From NCBI RefSeq assembly GCF_013307435.2, contig NZ_CP102845.1:3904001-3968000 (forward strand): DNA of 64,000 nt, read 5' to 3'. Positions within the stretch are counted from its first letter, which is position 1, and each line of letters opens with the position of its first letter. Both the position numbers and the translations under genes were made by a program. Shown here one piece after another: positions 54,059 through 62,504 of the stretch. The notes beneath the pieces were generated by a model. The model saw only the letters and a list, made by a program, of their open reading frames with translations, had not been told where the DNA came from and did no database searches. Origin of the DNA: Microvirga terrae. GTDB lineage: Bacteria; Pseudomonadota; Alphaproteobacteria; Rhizobiales; Beijerinckiaceae.

Positions 54059-54910
54059 TCAGGCCGGGAAGAGCTCCATCTGCCTTCTTGACTTGTCGAT
54101 CTCAGCGGCGGCTCTGGGCGAGATCCAGAGGACCTCCTCGCGTATGTTCCGGGCGTGGTCGCTGGTTTCCTGGGTAACCCGGCGCCATCCGACCAGGGTT
54201 TCGTCATAGAGCGGATGGCTGTAGCCCGACAGAACGGCCATGCCCTTGATGGTGAGCAGGCAATCGAGCAGCCGCTTGTGGTCGGCTTGGTCCATCTCGT
54301 GGGCATACCCGCGGTGCGCCGCCTTCCTGGTTTCAGGCACGTACGGCGGGTCAACATAGAAGCATGCATCCCTGCGATCATGGCGCATAATCGTGCTGAT
54401 CGCCGCATCATGCTCGATGATCACACCCTGGAGCCTGGACGTCATGTTGGCGATCACCTTCGGGAACGTCGACCAGTCAAATGCGGGGGAGTTCCGGGAG
54501 TTGCCAGTATAGCGCCGGAAACCAGTGCCGACTTTACCCTTCCGCACGTCAGGCGAGTGCTGCAGCGCCTGCCTCACGATGAGCCTTCGCGCCCGCTCTA
54601 CTGGGTCCAGACCTTCAGCTGACTTTCGGGCGCGCCGGAACTCGGCGGCACTGAACGGGGTCAGAGTGCAAAGCATCTGCAGCATGCCGGCCTGCACAGG
54701 GTCGCGGACGATTGCGTACAGGTTTAGGAGCTCGTCATCAAGGTCGCCGAGGACCTCAATCTTTGAGCGCGCTTTGCGCATGAGCACGCTGGCGGAGCCA
54801 CCGAAGGGCTCGCAGTAGAGATCGTGCGGTGGCAGGTTGGCGATGACCCAAGGGGCGAGCCGCCACTTAGACCCCATCCACCTGAGCAGCGGGCGAGTGG
54901 GTCCGGTCAT
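54059..54910 (-). CDS. Dam-type DNA adenine methyltransferase
   Basis: A 283-residue D12-class N6-adenine methyltransferase. The motifs are LLRWMGSKWRLAPW (SAM site, motif X region), YCEPFGGSASVL (FxGxG motif I) and FYVDPPYVP (catalytic DPPY). Length fits the phage/Dam group. The ATG overlaps the preceding gene's stop (54907-54910, ATGA), so it is translationally coupled. It could methylate GATC-like or other sites to mark element DNA, control the early promoter or evade restriction. No partner restriction enzyme is adjacent, so a restriction-modification system is not supported. Confidence 0.9.
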   Translation of the reverse strand: MTGPTRPLLRWMGSKWRLAPWVIANLPPHDLYCEPFGGSASVLMRKARSKIEVLGDLDDELLNLYAIVRDPVQAGMLQMLCTLTPFSAAEFRRARKSAEGLDPVERARRLIVRQALQHSPDVRKGKVGTGFRRYTGNSRNSPAFDWSTFPKVIANMTSRLQGVIIEHDAAISTIMRHDRRDACFYVDPPYVPETRKAAHRGYAHEMDQADHKRLLDCLLTIKGMAVLSGYSHPLYDETLVGWRRVTQETSDHARNIREEVLWISPRAAAEIDKSRRQMELFPA

Positions 54911-55221
54911 GAATTGTTCTCAGTGCCAGAGTGCCGGTCCTGCTCAACTGCGAACATCGCGTAGAGCGTGTACGACAGCGCTTCGCACTCATTGGCGCGA
55001 AGCTGGTACTCGGACACTTGCCTCTCCAGCATCTCCGCGAGCACTCCCCACACCCACGATGGGACCGTGCGCTCGCCTGACGCCCACCTTTGAACCAGAC
55101 GGGGGTCCAGGCTATTGCGCTCGCCGAGCGGATGGCGGGGCCCCAGGAGACGGGCTAGAGGCCGCTGCCACTCGGGACCAAGAAGCAGTTGGCCCGCGCG
55201 GGCCAGAGTCTCATTGTCCAT
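54907..55221 (-). CDS. HTH-like phage-type regulator
   Basis: A 104-residue protein with the same W-x-x-G-x-x-x-VP arrangement as the gene at 53619: LLLGPEWQRPLARLLGPRHP, then VQRWASGERTVPSWV. It starts 10 bases after the stop of the 55232 gene (ATG 55221). Two related small DNA-binding proteins within one early operon suggest a regulatory pair. The family is inferred from the pattern. Confidence 0.62.
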   Translation of the reverse strand: MDNETLARAGQLLLGPEWQRPLARLLGPRHPLGERNSLDPRLVQRWASGERTVPSWVWGVLAEMLERQVSEYQLRANECEALSYTLYAMFAVEQDRHSGTENNS

Positions 55222-55231
55222 GTCGGTTCTT

Positions 55232-55834
55232 TCAGCGCTTAGGCTCAAAGTACTTGCGCGCAGCCGCTGTCGCAGCGTTGAACGCAGTGATCGCCTCGTT
55301 CACAGGCCAAGGCAGAATCTGCCCGTCCTGGTAGCCCGCCTTCTCCACGGCGGCCTTGAGGCCGGCTCGGGCCGCCTCGATGACCGCCAACTTCTTGCGG
55401 TAGTTGCGGGCGTGAGCGGAGATGCGGTCGACACGGGTGAAATCATTCAGCAGGTCGCGCCGGTCGGTCCACCACGTCGCGTGTGCCACCCGGTCGTAAA
55501 GGAGCTCGCGGTCTTCGTCCGACAATCCAGCAGTGAGCTTCATGCGCAGTTCGGCGGCCCACTGCTTCTGCTTCGAGGTCCCCTTCAGGCCGACTTGGGA
55601 GATCCCGCGCTCCGCGTTCCTGATGCGGGTCTTGGCTGCTTTCTGGGCGCCCTCAGAGCGGTTCTCGGCTTTGATGCTTTCGAGCGCTTGGTTGTGGAGG
55701 CCCACAATCTCAGAGGTGTCCGGGGCGAAGCCGAACAGGTGCGGGCGCTGGTCGTCGGCGATGTCGCGCATTCGCACGAAGACCGGGTCGGCGTTCTCGC
55801 GGTCGAGCCAATTGTCGAGCTTAGGAGTGTCCAT
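55232..55834 (-). CDS. First gene of the minus-strand operon, unknown
   Basis: A 200-residue helical, charged protein (KAAKTRIRNAERGISQVGLK, LLYDRVAHATWWTDRRDLL, NEAITAFNAATAAARKYFEP). No domain is recognised. It lies immediately after the operator-controlled promoter (55884-55943), so it should be the first gene expressed. A regulatory, replication or host-takeover role is possible, but unsupported. Confidence 0.6.
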   Translation of the reverse strand: MDTPKLDNWLDRENADPVFVRMRDIADDQRPHLFGFAPDTSEIVGLHNQALESIKAENRSEGAQKAAKTRIRNAERGISQVGLKGTSKQKQWAAELRMKLTAGLSDEDRELLYDRVAHATWWTDRRDLLNDFTRVDRISAHARNYRKKLAVIEAARAGLKAAVEKAGYQDGQILPWPVNEAITAFNAATAAARKYFEPKR

Positions 55835-55883
55835 TCTGAGTAACGAGGTTTCCCTTCAGCTGTGGCGATCATTGCCGCCCCAA

Positions 55884-55943
55884 GTCCGCCAATATACGGA
55901 CAGAACCGCCAAGGTCAATAAATTGTCCGCAAATGGGCGGACA
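55884..55943 (-). promoter_or_regulatory. Repressor-type early promoter with two operators
   Basis: On the minus strand, TTGACC (55918-55913) and TATATT (55896-55891) are separated by 16 bases. The dyad GTCCG-N8-CGGAC (55884-55901) covers the -10 box, and a second dyad, TGTCCGC-N6-GCGGACA (55924-55943), lies just upstream of the -35. This is the layout of a phage early promoter. The repressor could be one of the HTH-like proteins or a protein outside the window. Confidence 0.72.
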
Positions 55944-56294
55944 GCAGGCGTGTCTGGATCGCTCCAGGACTTCATTTCACCGTTGCCTTGCCACCCTTGC
56001 TACCGATCTGATGTCATTGCCTCCGCTACGATCTCCCCAACGATCTTCCCGGCAGCCGAGGCCACCTCGCTCTGAGCGACGATCTCGATGGGGGCGGTCT
56101 CCCTTAGAAACCAGAAAATACCGCATCCACTCGCAACGCTAATGCTGTTGCGGCATCATCGAACCACAAGCTAAGCCCTATAACCGATGGCTTGGGCTAG
56201 AAGGTTGCGGTTAACCATCGACCATTTGAACACGTGACCACCCCCTCATCTCAAGCATACTGACTTTTGTTCGACGAATTTGGAGGGAACAGAG

Positions 56295-56570
56295 ATGGGC
56301 GAGACAATCCTGTATGAGAGCGGCATTTCCATTACTGTCTACGAGTGGGACGTGGTCACGTCTGACGATATGCCTTGGCGCGCTGACGTCACTGTGTCCG
56401 GGGGCATCGGAAAGATAATTGTTGATGGCCTTACGCGTCAGGCTGTTATTGACAAGGGCGAGCTCTTGGGTCTCGACAGGATAGAGTTCGCGAAGCGATG
56501 GCCGAAGGGGCGAATTCGGGGTGCGGCAAGGTCAGAGGCAGAGGCCGAAACACAGCTCGACCTGCTCTGA
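56295..56570 (+). CDS. Small hypothetical protein
   Basis: A 91-residue protein starting at ATG 56295, preceded by GGAGGGA. It is mixed strand and helix (ESGISITVYEWDVVTSDDMP), with a basic C-terminal part (FAKRWPKGRIRGAARSE). It is divergent from the operon promoter region. Not recognised; it could be a cryptic regulator. Confidence 0.55.
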   Translation: MGETILYESGISITVYEWDVVTSDDMPWRADVTVSGGIGKIIVDGLTRQAVIDKGELLGLDRIEFAKRWPKGRIRGAARSEAEAETQLDLL

Positions 56571-56992
56571 GCCGAGCCGGCCCCTCCCAAAGCAGGCCTA
56601 TTTCTGCATAGGGAAGCGGAACAGGGAATTGAGACAATTCTGGCAGCGGCTCGCTCCCTAGCGCTGATTGAGAACGTCAGCCACCTATCTCTGACACGAA
56701 GTGGCGATGGCCCCTCGTTCGGCCAGTTGCTATGCCGCTGCTCCCGCGCGAACACGGCTCCACAGCGCAGCCCTAGCGAACCAGCACGACTTGGCCCGTC
56801 CTGGTCGAGACTGCAGGCGCGTTGCAGCGCTGTAAATTTGCCCCGCTAGAGGACATGGACCTCTTTCGGCCGAGAGACTGTGGTTCTGGTTCGTCCCTTA
56901 AAGCGTCAGAGCGCCCTCGCCCATAGGAAGGCTCATTTCTTCGTAGGAACAGAGTGCTTGGATGCGCGTCTGATCTGCAGTGAAAGACGCTC
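56571..56992. other. Non-coding stretch
   Basis: About 420 bases with only short frames on both strands. I see no gene, terminator or repeat. Confidence 0.4.
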
Positions 56993-57178
56993 ATGAGCCG
57001 TGGCAAATTTGGTCGTTTCGAAAATACCTCTTCCCTGCTGGGAGGGTTCCGCTACCGCCCGGACCTCCCGTCAAAGGACGAGGAGCGCGACCTTATAGTG
57101 AGGTTTGCCAAACTACCGTTCGAGGCGTTTGAATTCCACGGTTATCGCGGCGAGCAACGAGTGATCTCCTTCGCCTGA
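56993..57178 (+). pseudogene. AlkB-like dioxygenase, N-terminal fragment
   Basis: 61 residues that match the start of AlkB-type DNA-repair dioxygenases: GGFRYRPDLPSKDEERDLIV, FAKLPFEAFEFHGYRGEQRV, then a stop. Family members continue with the HxD iron-binding core, which is absent. The gene is truncated after the first 60 residues and is a relic. Confidence 0.62.
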
Positions 57179-57179
57179 C

Positions 57180-57640
57180 AGTACGGTTTCAACAGGATGG
57201 AATGGCAGCAAATCGTCTTGTGATCGTTGCCATAGAACGTGATCGGGTTGCCCCGCAAGAGGATCTCCACGCCGCAGTCACCCCTGACCGGTAGCCCGTC
57301 GGCGTCAAATGCCGAGAACGGGAACAAGCGGCTCGGGACGCTCTCGGCGTTGGCCCGTTCGGCCTCAAGGCCTTGTCATTTGAACAGCACAATCCTTGAA
57401 TAGCGCCCGACCCGACGGAACTCAGTGCACCCGAGCATCTCGTTCACCAGCCGCTGCAAGGCGAGAACGCCTCCTCGCTGATGTCGATATCGGTGGCCCC
57501 GCAGGAGGCGGAGGCTATGTTGGACGCGATAGTGTGCGTGGGACAGCTGAGTGCCCACCAGCGCACCTCCACCTCGGTCGGCTGGGGGATCGCGAACTCG
57601 TCCCACGCCAGGGCGCTCCCGTCCACCAGGCTGGGGCCAC
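57180..57640 (-). pseudogene. Primase-polymerase N-terminal remnant
   Basis: Minus-strand pieces in changing frames read SCGATDIDISEEAF, ALQRLVNEMLGCTEFRRVGR, YSRIVLFK, FPFSAFDADGLPVRGDCGVE and ILLRGNPITFYGNDHKT. These follow the order of bifunctional DNA primase/polymerase N-terminal domains (a DID-like active-site pair, an EILG...VGR.PK phrase and a VEILG...Y.HP phrase). Several frame changes show that it is decayed. I rate this as an inference from motif order. Confidence 0.45.
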
Positions 57641-57642
57641 AC

Positions 57643-58335
57643 CGCTCGCTGCGGTTCTGCGGGAAGGGACGCTCGAGCCCTTCTCGACGAGCATGCCCGC
57701 CAACAGGTCGAAGAGCGTCTCGCCGGCGCGGTGCGGAGGTTCGTCGGCTTCCATCCCTCCGGCCGAAGGGATCAGGCGCTCGAGCCAAGGCTTTGTTCCG
57801 CCACGCGGGCAAGCTCTGGTTTCGAGGATGATACCTCAGCTCGGCGCGTCAGTACGGACATCATGGCCGCTGATCACTCTCGTGTGCCCTGCCCGAATCG
57901 TTGCGCATGAGCGCGGCGACGCTATCCACCTTAAGGATCCTGCCGGCTATGATCCTATAGCGGCCTCATCAAGTCCGAAGCGCTCACAATCCGACCGATT
58001 TTCAGTACAACATGATGCACGCTGACTAGCTTGCTATCGTTCTCGAATACCCCGTGGCCGTTCTTGGCGTAAACACGTTGATAATGAGTGATCCCCTTCA
58101 CGCGGCAGGCCGTTGTAAGCTATGGACCCAACAGGATTGCACTCGATGATCAGACCGTGCAGCTCGTGTGATCAAGGTCCGCATACGCAATGCACAACTC
58201 GTCCCGACACCAAGCATTAACTACGGAGCACATTTTGACCCGAATCTTAACCATGACGTGCTGCGAATGGAGACATCACCGCCCTACTGGTATCAAGAGG
58301 AAGGGTTCCAATCGCAAACGATGAAGGATCCCACT
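57643..58335. other. Decayed region
   Basis: About 690 bases next to the primase-polymerase remnant; minus-strand frames continue weakly into it but no motif is convincing. There is no RNA gene or insertion end. Confidence 0.35.
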
Positions 58336-58740
58336 ATGACCGAGAAGCCCACACACGGCATCGCCCCGAAGGACATGCCGACGTTTGTGCAGTCTGGCTA
58401 TGCTGTACGGCTCGATGAGCATCCGCTCTACTGTCTTCTGCTTGCAGCGATGGAGCGTAACCCGAAGCAGGAGGGCACGCGCCAGATGCTGCAGGTCATC
58501 TATGCCATGATGCTGAGCTCAGCATTCATCGACGGGCTTACGTGGCAGAAGTTCGACCGTTACATCGAAGAACTACTAGAACACTATCTTCAGCTCAACG
58601 GGTCGAGCTGGACACTGTTTCGAAATGCTGCCAAGAAGCTGAATGCTGACGCTGAGCGGCATCTCGCGCTTGCACGGGAGCGCCGTGGTCGATCCGAGCG
58701 GCGGAGTATGCTAGAAGGCGAGACGATCTACCCAAGCTAA
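58336..58740 (+). CDS. Hypothetical helical protein
   Basis: A 134-residue protein starting at ATG 58336, with AAGGA 8 bases upstream; a longer frame back to 58168 has no ribosome site. It is mostly helical (PLYCLLLAAMERNPKQEG, LQVIYAMMLSSAFIDGLTW), with a basic C-terminus (RERRGRSERRS). No family is recognised. Confidence 0.55.
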   Translation: MTEKPTHGIAPKDMPTFVQSGYAVRLDEHPLYCLLLAAMERNPKQEGTRQMLQVIYAMMLSSAFIDGLTWQKFDRYIEELLEHYLQLNGSSWTLFRNAAKKLNADAERHLALARERRGRSERRSMLEGETIYPS

Positions 58741-59024
58741 TTGCAAGCCTCATCTTCCCCGGTTCCTGACGCATCCCATGAAAGCTTGAACATGGGTTGA
58801 AGAATCCTAAAGCCACCGTCACCAAATCTCTCGGATGGCTTCAGCAAAGTCGTCTGAGAGGTGTTTCATGTCGACTCTGAATTTCAGAAGACCCGCGGCA
58901 GTGAACGATGGAAGGCGGAAAGCAGCATAGAAAAAGGGCAGGTTGTTCGCACATCGCGCGCAACCCACCTGTACTCGCATGTCAAAGCCGTCAGAACAGC
59001 TCGACCAGGTTTCCGGTCGCTGGA
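58741..59024. other. Short intergenic gap
   Basis: About 280 bases; nothing recognised. Confidence 0.35.
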
Positions 59025-59363
59025 CTATTCAGATGTGTTGGAGGCTCTGCCAACTTGCAACTCGAAGTCCTCTGGATAGATCATCTGAAATTCCAGCGTG
59101 CCTGCGAAACCGTTGACCACATGGCCTTGGTGATCCTCCCAGTCCCGAGGGTCGCCCTTGAATACGGAGACGTAGGCTAGCAGCTCTCCCGCATTGATGA
59201 CTCGCTTTTCGTGGAGGAAACGAGCGAGGAGCGCGATCGCGTAGCCCGCTGCGTCGCGAGTGTACATTTCGCTGCCATCGAGAAGCGCTTTAGTGAACTC
59301 GATCTCCTTTTCGAGCTGATTGATCTTCGTCTCGAGAGCTTCGATCTTACTTACCGGTGACAT
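59025..59363 (-). CDS. Coiled-coil hypothetical protein
   Basis: A 112-residue protein with an N-terminal coiled coil (about 5-27, KIEALETKINQLEKEIEFTK) and a mixed C-terminal part (GDPRDWEDHQGHVVNGFAG). AGGAAA precedes the ATG. It looks intact. Not recognised. Confidence 0.55.
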   Translation of the reverse strand: MSPVSKIEALETKINQLEKEIEFTKALLDGSEMYTRDAAGYAIALLARFLHEKRVINAGELLAYVSVFKGDPRDWEDHQGHVVNGFAGTLEFQMIYPEDFELQVGRASNTSE

Positions 59364-59458
59364 GCACGTTTCCTGCTTTTGTTTGCCCTTTTCAGGATAG
59401 CGATTCGCAAGAAAGCTACCAGCTGAAACAGCTCAAACAAGCTTGAGACAGTCACCGA

Positions 59459-60318
59459 ATGAACTTCACGAAGGTGGTGTAACATAGGGTGGTGTCGATC
59501 CTCGTGAGGAGGTGCGCGATGGAAGGCCACGCGTGGCGGCCGGCGCATCTGACGCCGGAGCAGTTGGAGGAGCGCCGGCTGGCGGCCGCGAGGCAGTTGC
59601 GCCAAGGGCGGCTCTCCCAAGCTGAGATCGCCCGGCAGCTGGGGGTCAGCCGCGCCAGTGTCTCTCGTTGGGCTGCCACGCTCTCCCAGCAGGGCCGGCG
59701 CGGCTTGGCCACGCGCTCCAGGACCTGACGATCACTGCGGTTCGATGAGAAGGCCTGGGCCCGCCTTGGTCGGCTGCTGGATGGAGGCGCGGTAGCGGCG
59801 AGCTTTGCCACCGAGCGCTGGACCCTCGGGCGCATTGCCGCCGTGATCGAGCCCGAGCTCGGGGTACGCTATCATCCACACTACCTGGGGCGGCCGCTCA
59901 AGACCCATGGCTTCAGTGTGCAGCGCCCGGCGACACGGGCCAAGGAGCGCGACGAACTTATGATCGCGGTCTGGCCCAAGCGCGACCGGGTTGTTGTAAA
60001 AAGAAGGCCCAGCGGGAAGGCCGCACGCTCCTTCTTTGGGACGAGACGGGTCACAGCTCCCGGGCACCACCTGGGCGCGGCGTGGGCTGACCTCGGGGCT
60101 GAGGCGCCTCAGCAAGCGGCGGGAGGTGTCGAGCATTGTGGCGTTCACCCTGGACGGGCGGCTGTATGCCCGCCATGTCCGCACCAGCGTCACGAGCCCG
60201 ACCATGATCTCAGCCTTGCGGTACTTCAGGCGCAAAATCGGGACGCCGCTGCTGGTGGTCTGGGATCGGCTCAACGCCCATCGATCACAGGTCACCACCG
60301 CCTTCATCGCGGCCCGGA
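59459..60318 (+). mobile_element. Truncated IS630-family remnant
   Basis: The left end TGAACTTCACGAAGGTGG (from 59460) resembles the intact copy's end at 16679. The transposase is readable as a start (59519, MEGHAWRPAHLTPEQLEE), a stop after RGLATRSRT, and later pieces in other frames (AFTLDGRLYARHVRTSVTSP, LVVWDRLNAHRSQVT). It breaks off before the PELNPEE motif. Several frameshifts and a missing right end make it a fossil. Confidence 0.75.
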
Positions 60319-60365
60319 AGACGTCTGCGTATCTGATGGGCAAAGCTTTGGCCGAACTTCAGTGA

Positions 60366-60761
60366 CCATTGCCCGACCGTCTCTTGGCTGACCAGGATAC
60401 CCCGGGGCCGCGAGCATCTCCTCGATCATGACTGCCTAGGCTAAGCGGAAACAGAAAGTATAACCGGACGGCATGGCTGATCACTTCAGCCGGAAAGCCG
60501 TGACGGGCGTCGCTAGGATGACGGACCTTCTTCATCCCCTCTATATGCCTCTATCGGGTCACCCACCAGTTAATCTGACGGTGCCGACATGACTGCACCC
60601 ACCCGCAAGGCCAAACGCATCAACAATCACATTGCCAAGTGGGCGCCATCCAGACATGACAACACCCTGTGAGTTCGTTGGGTCCGGCAGGGTCGATTTC
60701 AGACTACACCACACGGTCGAATTGGTGGAAATCTGCATTAATCGCACTCAGGAGACATGTT
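60366..60761. other. Non-coding stretch before the PilZ gene
   Basis: About 400 bases with no gene-like frame. It should hold the promoter of the PilZ gene. I see no reliable boxes. Confidence 0.4.
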
Positions 60762-61280
60762 TTGTCTAACACCCAATCTTTTAGAGATCTGTCGAATGAT
60801 GCTACAGATCAGGATGGACGGCGATGGAGGGATCGCGTGGATAGGCGCAACTCAACGCGTAGGCGCTCGCTTTTGAACGGGCGCATAGTTTTTAACAACC
60901 GTTGCTCGGTTATCGAATGCACAGTCAGGGATATTTCCGAAACCGGTGCCAAAATCTCATTAGCTCATCCCACTTCGATCCCGATGGAATTTGAACTTGA
61001 TATACCAAGTAAAGGTCCTCCTGTTCGCGCGCATGTGATGTGGTCCAATGGCAAGGAGTGCGGCGTCCTGTTTGGCAGCAGGGCAGAAACACCCGGCGCT
61101 TCGAGAGGGACGGACATAGAGCAAACGTCGCTCGCAAGTGGAAGAATTGAGAATCTCGTTCCACATGGAGTGCAAACAATTCTTAATGAGGCCCGCCAGC
61201 GGATCGCTCAACTCTCTGGAGTTCCGGTCGACGCTGTCAATTTAAGGGTTGAGATTTCGGCAACTGCGGGAGATCAGTAA
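60762..61280 (+). CDS. PilZ-domain protein
   Basis: A 172-residue protein with a c-di-GMP-binding PilZ domain (about 25-110): RRNSTRRRSLLNGRIVF supplies the RxxxR arginines and VRDISETGAKISL the DxSxxG motif. TTG 60762 is preferred because AGGAGA (60750-60755) is 6 bases upstream; the longer frame to 60669 lacks a site, and the ATG near 60757 is out of frame. The C-terminal 60 residues, with IENLVPHGVQTILNEARQR, may be an effector part. It sits next to a pilus locus. Confidence 0.8.
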   Translation: MSNTQSFRDLSNDATDQDGRRWRDRVDRRNSTRRRSLLNGRIVFNNRCSVIECTVRDISETGAKISLAHPTSIPMEFELDIPSKGPPVRAHVMWSNGKECGVLFGSRAETPGASRGTDIEQTSLASGRIENLVPHGVQTILNEARQRIAQLSGVPVDAVNLRVEISATAGDQ

Positions 61281-61380
61281 GCGGCGCCGGTTGGGAAACC
61301 TCCGCTGCGGCGGCATTCTCAGAAACAATAAGTGCGTCGCTCCCGCTCTCTGCATGTGGAGGATTTAATCTGGCCAGCAC

Positions 61381-61863
61381 TCACGGATTCACTTGGGTGC
61401 GTTTCAAAATTGCAATGTTGTTATTGATCGTTTGGTTATTTGGGCTCGATGCCCGTGCCTGCCGAAACAGGATGTCCGCGCGAGCCGCATCGCCTCGCAA
61501 CAAATAGGAATAGCCGCGGTTGTTCAACAACTGCGGAGTATTCCCCTTGATTTTGACAGCCTGCTCGTAAGCTCGATCCGCGAGGTCAAACCGGCCGAGC
61601 TGATCGTAACTCGCGGCGAGCCCTATCCAGGAGTCACCGTCCTGAGGCATCTGCTCGACAGCGGCTTGGAAATATCGCTCGGCAAGCGCATAATTGCCAC
61701 GCGCAAACTGCTCCCGGCCCAATTGTTGTGGCTGGTCGGTGTCGACGTATTGCTCTTGGCTCACGGCTCTCTCTTTGCCAGCCTGATCCGATCCGTTCAT
61801 CGATTGACACCCAGCAAGTGCAAGGGCGGCTGCCAACAGGAATATTTTATTATAAAGTAACAT
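61381..61863 (-). CDS. tadD: TadD-like TPR lipoprotein
   Basis: A 160-residue outer-membrane lipoprotein with a signal peptide and lipobox (LALAGCQS, Cys about 18). TPR-like repeats follow: QFARGNYALAERYFQAAVEQ, YDQLGRFDLADRAYEQAV, RGYSYLLRGDAARADILF. ATG 61863 is chosen because the hydrophobic signal begins there. In Flp/Tad systems TadD is the pilotin-like lipoprotein. It lies with the secretin at 62505, supporting the assignment. Confidence 0.78.
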   Translation of the reverse strand: MLLYNKIFLLAAALALAGCQSMNGSDQAGKERAVSQEQYVDTDQPQQLGREQFARGNYALAERYFQAAVEQMPQDGDSWIGLAASYDQLGRFDLADRAYEQAVKIKGNTPQLLNNRGYSYLLRGDAARADILFRQARASSPNNQTINNNIAILKRTQVNP

Positions 61864-62081
61864 TATTGCCCAGCACTCTGGATATCGCGACAGCAGCTTC
61901 ATGCCCCGTCGGCATCATTATTGTTATGAGTATCAGACCAATTTGGCAGTGGAAGATGCCAAATGGCAACAAGACTAGGGAAACTCCGAACCTCGGACGA
62001 TTTACGCGAACGATTTGTGGGCCAGCGCTCGTCATGTGACTGCCCGCCGGACACATCCTACCCATCAGGATTGGAACGAAC

Positions 62082-62417
62082 CTAGCACGCGCCGCTTCCG
62101 TTCAAAGACTTGCTTTCGCTACCCGCGCTGCTTCCGCCTCCGTTGCCGTTGCCGTTGTTGCTAACTTCAGCCGTCTTTCCACATCGATAGTTCTCGATTG
62201 CACGCTGCATCCGCTGCCCGTCAGTCGCAGAATACCGATTCCGAGAATTTGCCGGCCACGGATCGATGACATGGGTCACAACGTTCGTGTGCACCGCATT
62301 GCCAGCACTAAACGCGATCGTGTTCTTACGATCGATGTACTCGCCGCATGCACTCAGGCAGTAGTTCGCGATAAGAACGACAAGCACCATGCGAGCAGTC
62401 GTTGCACTTCCGATCAT
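62082..62417 (-). CDS. Small Flp-locus lipoprotein (CpaD position)
   Basis: A 111-residue protein with a lipoprotein signal (CLSACGEY) and the segment GEYIDRKNTIAFSAGNAV, then HVIDPWPANSRNRYSATDGQ. This kind of small protein is known downstream of cpaC in rhizobial Flp clusters. A glycine/serine-rich tail follows. GGGGA lies 8 bases before the ATG. It occupies the cpaD-like position, 87 bases after the secretin gene, but it is much shorter than CpaD. Confidence 0.6.
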   Translation of the reverse strand: MIGSATTARMVLVVLIANYCLSACGEYIDRKNTIAFSAGNAVHTNVVTHVIDPWPANSRNRYSATDGQRMQRAIENYRCGKTAEVSNNGNGNGGGSSAGSESKSLNGSGAC

Positions 62418-62504
62418 TGTATCATTCCCCGTCGCGCTATCGAGCCCACAGAGTTACTCATCTGGCCGGCCATCGGCGCGGTCGAAGTTCCTTTTTCGAA
62501 TGAA

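Noticed and set aside
54059..55221. Restriction-modification system around the Dam-type methylase
   Set aside because: No endonuclease-like gene is adjacent; the neighbours are HTH-like, small hypothetical or AAA+ proteins.
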